A stretch of DNA of 64,000 bases from Hexactinellida sp. DTS-2022 (lineage: Eukaryota; Porifera; Hexactinellida). A program made the translations under genes and the position numbers. Shown piece by piece: positions 57,801 to 64,000 of the stretch (positions are counted from its first letter, which is position 1; every line of letters starts with the position of its first letter). Location of the stretch: assembly GCA_028753945.1 (NCBI GenBank), contig JAPNXP010000001.1, forward strand, positions 3,090,501-3,154,500, given 5' to 3'. The notes under the pieces were generated by a model. That model saw only the letters and a program-made list of their open reading frames with translations, had not been told where the DNA came from and did no database searches.

Positions 57801-58476
57801 TAGACGACTACGCTTGGTGGTAGAGTGTGAGGAATAGTAAGTCGGGCAGCCTGGTAGAATAGATGGTACCGCATCTTCTTTGAGCTTTAGACAGTTTCGG
57901 GGTATTTCACGAAAAGTGCCATCTCCATTAGGTACCTTATGTGTATATTCAATCTCTCCCTCTCTGAAGTGCTTGGAACAAACGTAAACCGTCTTTAGTT
58001 CGCCAAGATCTTCCCTGTGGAGAGCACGAAGCCAAGCGTGTCTAAGTTCATCTGGCTTATTCGGCATCTTGAAAACTGGTAGTCGCTCTTCATTGTCATA
58101 ATTGCTTTTACAACCAGTAGCAGAACAGTGGCTGGGCATAGTGTGCTAAATAGTATGTGTAGCTCAGAAATATCGTGTGTAAAAGGCTAGAAATCGAAGT
58201 TAACAATTTTTTTAGATTAAAATAATATAATGTTCGTAGGATATTTAACAATTATGGGCGAATAAAAATCTAAAAATATTAATATTTTGAAATTAGGAGA
58301 AATTATATCTAAACATTAATTAAAACGGTAAAACGGTATAGAATGCATTATTATACCCTATATTAATGGTTTCAAAGTACGAGTGATATATATTGAAATT
58401 TTTTAGTCCCGTCGACCTCTGCATCCCTGGTCCAAATTCCACATCCTATTGTGAGGCCTGTTATAGAGTAGGCTAT
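54891..58476 (-). mobile_element. P element D, near full length (3.6 kb)
   Basis: It has near-identical inverted repeats of about 130 bp (54891-55025 and 58344-58476) starting (C)ATAGCCTACTCTATAACAG, with ACCAGGGAT at about 47 bp. It is flanked by perfect 8-bp GGAGAAAG (54883-54890, 58477-58484), which also joins the two parts of the foldback repeat. The long, little-diverged ends make it likely one of the younger P insertions here. Confidence 0.95.
55259..58139 (-). pseudogene. P-element transposase with THAP domain (element D), one frameshift from full length
   Basis: From ATG at 58139 a single frame of 844 codons runs to 55605. It holds a THAP zinc finger (Cys5, Cys10, VCSKHF, then AVPSILP, the AVPTIF-type box) and the RRYNILTQILSLKTHL linker. 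The RNase H core has Asp in QMDEIHVKSDISYKGG (about residue 372), STDNYPLN (about 454) and TDPLEHHFGLYRMMSG (about 704-707). FDFVHILKTIRNNW lies in the inserted domain. The C-terminal CGICRNFL follows. The last segment (DRGSLKYPSEIVLE, CSSC, basic tail) continues in another frame from 55640 to 55259. No other lesion was seen, and all acidic residues expected of the family are present. This is the best-preserved transposase in the window. The frame change could instead be a spliced or frame-switched end, but I see no clear GT-AG pair. Confidence 0.92.
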
Positions 58477-58799
58477 GGAGAAAGGAATTTTTGATACATT
58501 CCTGATACATTCCAGCGTTGCTATGGAAAAAAATCTTCCGAATATGGTCATGTGATATATCAAATTATCGGAAATTTTACTTCGAAACCGAATTCAACAA
58601 TAAAAAGACGATATAACTTAATTTGAACAAGTTTTTATGGGAAACACGTCCGGCGAACACTATCGGACGTGGTTACTTTGGCGAGCTGTCATGGCCGATA
58701 TAGACACTGTTTCAATTGCATCAATATCCAAAAATGTTCGCACTACATCAAAGTACATGTGTACAAATTTTGGTTCTTTTATCAAAAAAATGAACAATT

Positions 58800-59243
58800 A
58801 TATGGTAGTGCCGCTGCACTATATCTCTAAATCATCATTTTTGTTTTTTTGGAAATGTAGAACAGCTTTGTTACAACTGAATCTTAAAAATTATCGAAAA
58901 TATCCATAAAAAAGAGAATTAATTGTATGAAAATCATAGATAAACCGCGTAAAGCGAGTTGTAATAAATCTGAATAATAATTTGTTTATTTTCTAAATGC
59001 TTCATAATTATCAGAAATTATATATTTAAATAGCTAATTATATAGTTAATGATTATAAAAATGAAATGTTATTTTATTTTAGTTAACCTATCGTTTTATG
59101 TAAACATCCAAGTTGAAGCATCTATAAATTATTATTCTGTTAGAAGCTTGAATGTATAAATATAAATTAAAGTTGTTTAAATACTTTTGGCGGTTTAGAG
59201 TATATAAAAAGCAGATTAACCAATGGTTGACAAACCTAAACAT
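58800..59243. other. AT-rich spacer with one orphan transposon end
   Basis: Non-coding. The inverse of the Tc1-type end CCAAAAGTATTTAAAC lies at about 59170-59198 without a partner. Confidence 0.5.
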
Positions 59244-59820
59244 ATGTTATGTCGATTTTGTCAAATAGTCGATTTTACAAAATCAACACCCAAAATGTCG
59301 ATTTGGTAAAATCAACATACAAACTTAAGTTTAATTTGTAAAATAGTTGATTTTATAAAATAGACATTTTTAATTAGTTGATTTTGTAAATAGACATTTC
59401 AGAATGTCGATTTTATAAAATATAATTTTTTAATTAGTTGATTTTGTAAAATCGACATTCCAGAATGACGATTTTATAAAATCAACATTTCAGAATGTCG
59501 ATTTTACAAAATCAAGTAATTGGAAATGTCGATTTTACAAAATCAACTAATAAAAAATGTTGATTTTATAAATCGACATATTTTATTCGTTGATTTTGCA
59601 AAAGCACCCTGGAATATTTTTTCTTTGTGGTAAAAAATTTATTTTGGTAAAGAAATTTCTTCATACAAGCGGGTATATACTTGGATGAAGCGAATTCTGA
59701 ACAAAATGTAATAAAATCGAGGCATATCCGAGTAATATAACTAAAGTCGAACACTTGTTTTAGTTCCGTTGATTCATGTTGATTTTGTAAAATCAACATT
59801 TGATAAAATCGACATAACAT
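59244..59820. repeat. Self-complementary array of TCGATTTTACAAAATCGA-like units
   Basis: The outer ends ATGTTATGTCGATTTTGTCA and, inverted, ATGTTATGTCGATTTTATCA match over about 23 bp. Between 59249 and 59600 the dyad GTCGATTTT-(A/G)-CAAAATCAAC recurs about twelve times in both senses. The right third is ordinary AT-rich DNA. It may be a foldback element. Confidence 0.8.
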
Positions 59821-60120
59821 TCGTTTATATAACAAGACTTACTATTTTACCAATTTTCACCATTTGAATCTATGGCAATTCCTAGAGAAATGACGGATTA
59901 TTATGATAGTAATCATATAGATAACCTGTATAGTGTTTGTCGCTTTTTTTTCAACAGGACTCCTTACAAACTTTTACAGATTGAGTCTACTAGAAATCCC
60001 TTTCTCAACTGGTCGTTGAGAGAGCTGAAAAGTACTATCAGATAAATTTCAAAGTTGACCATTCAGATATGACATTGACCAAGATCAAACTGTTAACATT
60101 TGGTCCGCGACCCGGGCCGG

Positions 60121-60976
60121 CAGGGCTTTACATAAATCATTGATCTTGATTTTAAATCAAAATCATTCAAAAATAGGTGATATAAAAATCAATCAAAAAA
60201 TAAAATCATTCAAAATGTGAGATTGAAAAAATCAATCATCAAATCATTTTGACTCACCACAAAATCATCAAAAATCAAAATCAAATAATTTCCAATTACG
60301 ATTATATAATTAGTTTTTTTGTTACCCCCGAGTCCTGAAGATGTTCTTTTAGCCGAATACTAATATACACACAATAAAGATTTTTAATAGGTGATCTAAG
60401 AATCTTAATCAATATAATAGCTACAATAACAAATCACTTTGGAAATTTGGACCTGGGAAATAAAAATATATGTTACTATAAATTAGTAATCCTTCTCAGA
60501 TGTACCTATTAAAAGGTCAAAATAACAAATTCCGAGGAGACTAATAAGCGGAGTCGATAGCAATAGTATATACATTAGTATATTTCACCCATTAAACCGG
60601 AGCAATCTAAGACTATTGGTATTGGGTTGTTCCTGGTCAAACTTGGGTTTCCATATTGATGAGTGATTGTAGTTTCAAACGGGGGTGAAGTGAAACGATA
60701 AAATGCACATAGACCCGCAATTGTATTTAACGTGTACATACTAACATAACCTCCTGAAGTGGAAGAACGTATAACATAAATATTAGTTATATTATTATTA
60801 CAGAGCAGAAAAATGATTTGATTTAAATCATTAACTTTTCACAAATCAATCAAAATCAAATCATTCTAAAAATGAAAAGATAAATCATCAAATCATTGAA
60901 TACTACCCAAAGATCAATCATAAATCATTGATTTGATTTGAAAGAAAATCATCAAAATGATTTATGTAAAGCCCTG
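60121..60976. mobile_element. hAT-like MITE with CAGGGCTTTACATAAATCAT ends, 856 bp
   Basis: The inverted termini CAGGGCTTTACATAAATCAT match exactly. Both subterminal parts are packed with AAATCA/TGATTT repeats. The flanks do not give a clean 8-bp duplication. A half copy of the CAGTCRA MITE (AAGCGGAGTCGA) lies near 60545. Confidence 0.75.
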
Positions 60977-61149
60977 CTGACCTGGCAGACCATTGGAAGT
61001 CACCTTGTATATTGATGTGCAGTAAATATGGAAAATAACGATGATAAATTTTAAAACATCAAAAAGCTCTTACGAAGCTGATAAACCTTTTGAAGAGAGG
61101 GTCTAAGCTCGAGGTTTTACTAGCAGCTGAGTTCCTTAAATATACATTG

Positions 61150-62222
61150 GAAGCAGACAGTTAGTAAAATTCTGCCAAGCATCTAGTCAGACTTAACCAT
61201 CCTTATGAGTCATGACTCTAATAACATGCCAGGTATAACAACAGTAGGATATAAAGGTAGAAATACTGTATTTAAACAACTGAGAGTGCAAACAGCTCGA
61301 GATATACAGAGAATAGAACATATTCTTGGCAAACAGATGGGCTGAGAAATTGCCAGAATTTTACATCGAGATGGGAACTCTTTTCCCCCAGGAAGAATTA
61401 GAGGCATGGCATGAAAAATGGTCTATTTTTGGAAGCATATATTAATATTATCTGGTTACCCTTCCTATAATTCGAGAAAATTTTACTATTACCCCACCTA
61501 CTCCATTCGGATCTTGTAGAGAAGTTAAGTATAATCTCGATATCATCACACACAATCAATTGAACAAAATTTCTAGACTGGAGTTACAAGTTGATGGAGG
61601 CAAGGAATTTCTGAAAGTTTCTTTGAACATTGTTTCAATGAAGGCTGGTTGCCTATATTCTCCTACGCCAAATTCGTACTATCCAATTTGGTTATCGAAA
61701 AATGTCATGATAATTTGAATGAAGTATTTAGTTCACAATGTAATTAACTAGGCAATCAGTAACTGGGCGGAGCCAGTTATGGAAAGGGTTGTTTAACGTA
61801 ATTGCGTATTTTTCTTGGTTAGGTGAATAGTCTTCTTCTGATGCAAAAACTAATCACGAATCATCAAATAGAAAAGGTCGTCAGCAATACAAGCTATATT
61901 GCTTAGCATTCTATAAGTAATGGAATGGTACTCTTGACGGAAATTCATGCTCGAGACTTTTTGAATTCGTCAAAGTATTAAAAGCTCGGGAAGATATAAA
62001 ATACAATTGCTTAGGGAAGGTAAGGAAAGAAGATTGGGAAGGCAGAATTAGGAAAGTATGGCATGTTACAGGTTTATCATGGTCGTTAAAATCACATATT
62101 CTATCAGATCATTATCAAGAATACTTCACTCGTTATGAAAATATTGCTAATGCATGCGCAGCAATTAGTTCAGAACAAATTGTATATGCTACATTTAAGG
62201 TTACAAAAGATGAGGGAGTTTA
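61150..62222 (+). pseudogene. Decayed unknown gene, plus strand
   Basis: Several open stretches lie in different frames. The clearest, about 61939-62221, is open for about 94 codons to a stop: DGNSCSRLFEFVKVLKARED, then NCLGKV, RKVWHVTGLSWSLKSHILSD, HYQEYFTRY and SSEQ. The order of GN-x-C, W, LK-x-H and SEQ-like motifs resembles conserved hypothetical proteins I recall from repetitive parts of arthropod and cnidarian genomes, but I cannot name a domain. The stretch near 61225-61340 (GYKGRNTVFKQLRVQTARDI) may be an earlier part. Confidence 0.45.
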
Positions 62223-62474
62223 GTGGGATAAAGTAATTCTATATTCAGGGAATACTATTAAGAAGGGGAATTCAAACGAGCATAGGTAATGAAGAAAGAA
62301 AAGTAATACATAATTGTTTGATTGCTTCTGAATACTCGGATGAAAGTGAAAATGATTGAGAAATATTAATGAAATAAATTCTAGTTACGCAAATACTATA
62401 ACTGTCTCATAATATATAAACAATGAATACTTATAAGCAAAAAAGCTAGAGTAAGAAAACGCGGATATTCAGGT

Positions 62475-63009
62475 CAGAGTAACCGCGTACGACGTACTGT
62501 ACGGTACGGTACGGACTTAGTACGCAGATTATCCTTCCGTACCGTACTTACGCACTCGGTACGCACTCCGTACGTACTTATTTAATGATAGTATAGAATC
62601 TTATCTTTTAGCACTTGATTCTAATTTTAATCGAATAATAAGTTAGGTAAAATTTTCAAGATTAACTAACTATCGATTCTTAGTAGAAAATTCAATTTGC
62701 CTTTGTATTGGTTTGAACTTTGTGGCATTTTTTATATAGCAGATTTGGTACAAAAGTATAGTTTTTAGCGTGCGCGATCAGATTATTAGGTACCGAATTG
62801 TTAATTTGTAATCGCATAATTTCAAAGTATAATAGATTACATCCTTGTTAATTAATTATTTTTCGAATTATAGAAATAATATAGTATATATTGTTAATTG
62901 TTCACAACGTATTATTGCGTACCGTAAGACGTAGCGTACAAAATAGTACGGTACGGAGACTCTACGTACTGTACAGTACGAACGCACGCGAACGTACACG
63001 GTTACTCTG
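62475..63009. mobile_element. hAT-like MITE rich in GTAC palindromes, 535 bp
   Basis: The ends CAGAGTAACCGCGTACG and, inverted, CAGAGTAACCGTGTACG are flanked by perfect ATTCAGGT at 62467-62474 and 63010-63017. Both subterminal regions carry many CGTACGGTACGG-like palindromes. Confidence 0.9.
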
Positions 63010-63017
63010 ATTCAGGT

Positions 63018-63540
63018 GTCATTTGGGCATAGCTACTATGAGAAATTTACGAGATTTTCACCTTCTTAGATACGGTGTGATATTTTTCTAAATATCACAC
63101 CAAAAATTACCAAGATAAACCACCCATTAAACAACGTTCTTAGATGTCCATAAAAGTGAATCAAAGGTTATCTCGCTCTGGTGACGTCAATTTCTTATAT
63201 ATTTGGATTTCGAAAAAATATTTTCGTGTTTGGTATATACATATTGCATCTTTTGGTAATTAGTAATAACCTATCATAAATGGTATTTAGTTATATTTTA
63301 GAATCCCTAAACATTTTTGTGCATTTGACAACTATTAAATTATATTTCGCCGTCACAAAAGTATTTATTAGCTAATTTTGTTGGCTAGAATTATTACTAT
63401 ATACATAACTCTTAGTATATTAGGAATTGTATTCGTGTCAAGGACTACTGCTAAATCAATTAAATAGATTTGGATGATACTATATAAACTATGTATTTAG
63501 CAATTTCTACTATTAGTACGAGAGATTTATCATAAGAGCT
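63018..63540. other. AT-rich spacer
   Basis: No ORF or paired repeat recognised. Confidence 0.5.
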
Positions 63541-63711
63541 TGGGAAGTACTTGTACTTGTACTTAAGTATTTCCTAATTTTTTCATTGTACTTGTACTTG
63601 TACTTAAGTACTTTAAGTTTACCTGTACTTGTACTTGTATTGTACTTGAATATCTGAAAAGTAGTAGTACTTGTACTTAAGTACTTTAAAATGTACTTGA
63701 ACCCAACCCTG
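63541..63711. repeat. GTACTT microsatellite leading to a hAT MITE end
   Basis: About fifteen GTACTT units, partly arranged as CTTAAGTAC palindromes, end in TGAACCCAACCCTG. Reversed, CAGGGTTGGGTTCAAGTA is a typical hAT MITE terminus. The opposite end is missing, so the copy is truncated on the left. Confidence 0.7.
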
Positions 63712-64000
63712 ACATCAAGGAACAGGTGATAGAAAAGATTCATGATCCCCATTTTTTTTCAATTCAAATCGATGAATCAACTGATGTGGCTCAATGTTCA
63801 CAACTAATGGTGTTTGCAAGATATGTCAATAGGAATTCTGTCGAAGAAGAGTTTCTTATTTGTCGTGCATTGGAGGCAACGACAAAGGCACACGACGTTA
63901 TGGCCTATATATCCAGTTTCTTTGAAGAAGAAAATATTCCTTGGAACAAGCTTGTTGGTGTAGTATGTACCGACGGAGCACCTGCCATGCTTGGTACTCG
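63711..64000 (+). CDS. hAT transposase, SCAND3/ZBED5-like, partial and open to the window edge
   Basis: The plus strand is open for 96 codons from 63711 to the edge without a stop. It reads FFSIQIDESTDVAQCSQLMV and continues with FARYV, typical of the start of the hAT RNase H core with the first catalytic Asp in DESTD. CTDGAPAMLGTR at the end carries the second Asp and the GAPAM signature of this group. The N-terminal BED zinc finger is not present upstream: the GTACTT repeat directly precedes it, so the gene is either 5'-truncated by that MITE or spliced from farther away. It may be intact beyond the window. It is not obviously the parent of the relic at 21555-22161, although both belong to the same broad group. 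Confidence 0.8.

Larger units (their letters stand above)
54397..58797. repeat. Foldback repeat with about 320-340-bp arms, split by P element D
   Basis: The left arm (54397-54735) and the inverted right arm (58479-58797) are about 97% alike by eye. The original centre is 54735-54890. An ORF starting MGNTSGEHYRT is carried in both arms (54558 downward, 58637 upward). The centre encodes a minus-strand open stretch (PEYTFAHTDPVKRDLIKLFD) that I do not recognise and that may be captured coding DNA. Confidence 0.8.

Noticed and set aside
59249-59600. CRISPR-like array of short repeats
   Set aside because: Units are dyads without unique spacers of constant length, and the context is an animal genome.

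Overview
The window looks like intergenic, transposon-packed DNA from an animal, most likely an invertebrate. It is AT-rich by eye. It has no operon or ribosome-binding-site structure, it carries short GT-AG introns, and its DNA transposon superfamilies (P element, hAT, PIF/Harbinger, Ginger/KRBA2-like, mariner, Helitron, Transib-like) are typical of metazoans. I cannot name the species. I found no intact cellular gene, rRNA, tRNA or CRISPR array. Nearly every recognisable coding stretch is a broken transposase.

Layout: 1-153 is a hAT MITE with an 8-bp target duplication. 1265-4774 is P element A. 5448-5899 is a rearranged Helitron. 6322-10173 is a PIF/Harbinger element that carries a second Helitron (7646-8699), which itself holds a GC-rich insert. 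12304-13465 and 28276-29931 are two non-autonomous elements with CACAGTG ends and 5-bp duplications. 13717-14234 is an intact short Helitron. 14387-16172 is a gutted P relic (F). 16413-19811 is P element B. 20503-21453 is a hAT MITE next to a hAT transposase relic. 23662-27154 is a Ginger2/KRBA2-like element. 30402-31153 is a TA-flanked MITE with a hAT MITE nested inside it. 31338-32340 is a P relic (E). 36061-39779 is P element C. 44670-45021 is a 6-bp-duplication element. 46055-47040 is a mariner relic. 49308-49820 is a Helitron in inverse orientation. 50970-52540 is a multi-exon OTU-protease/integrase-tail gene, broken. 52543-53159 is a truncated hAT MITE. 53774-54339 is a TA MITE with 27-bp inverted repeats. 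54397-58797 is a foldback repeat split by P element D (54891-58476). 59244-59820 is a self-complementary array. 60121-60976 and 62475-63009 are further hAT-like MITEs. 61150-62222 is a decayed unknown gene. From 63711 a hAT transposase reading frame runs open off the right edge.

Four P elements (A-D) still have both ends and target duplications (imperfect for C), so their limits are read from the sequence and not guessed. They are different lineages by protein and end sequence, yet all carry an ACCA-N-GGAT-type box about 45-47 bp in from their ends. The most unusual signal is the pair of CACAGTG elements. Their two ends place the same GTGGAAATAG block 19 bp from the heptamer on one side and 9 bp on the other. 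That is one helical turn of asymmetry, reminiscent of V(D)J recombination signals and Transib ends.

All boundaries and translations were read by eye. No database search was possible.
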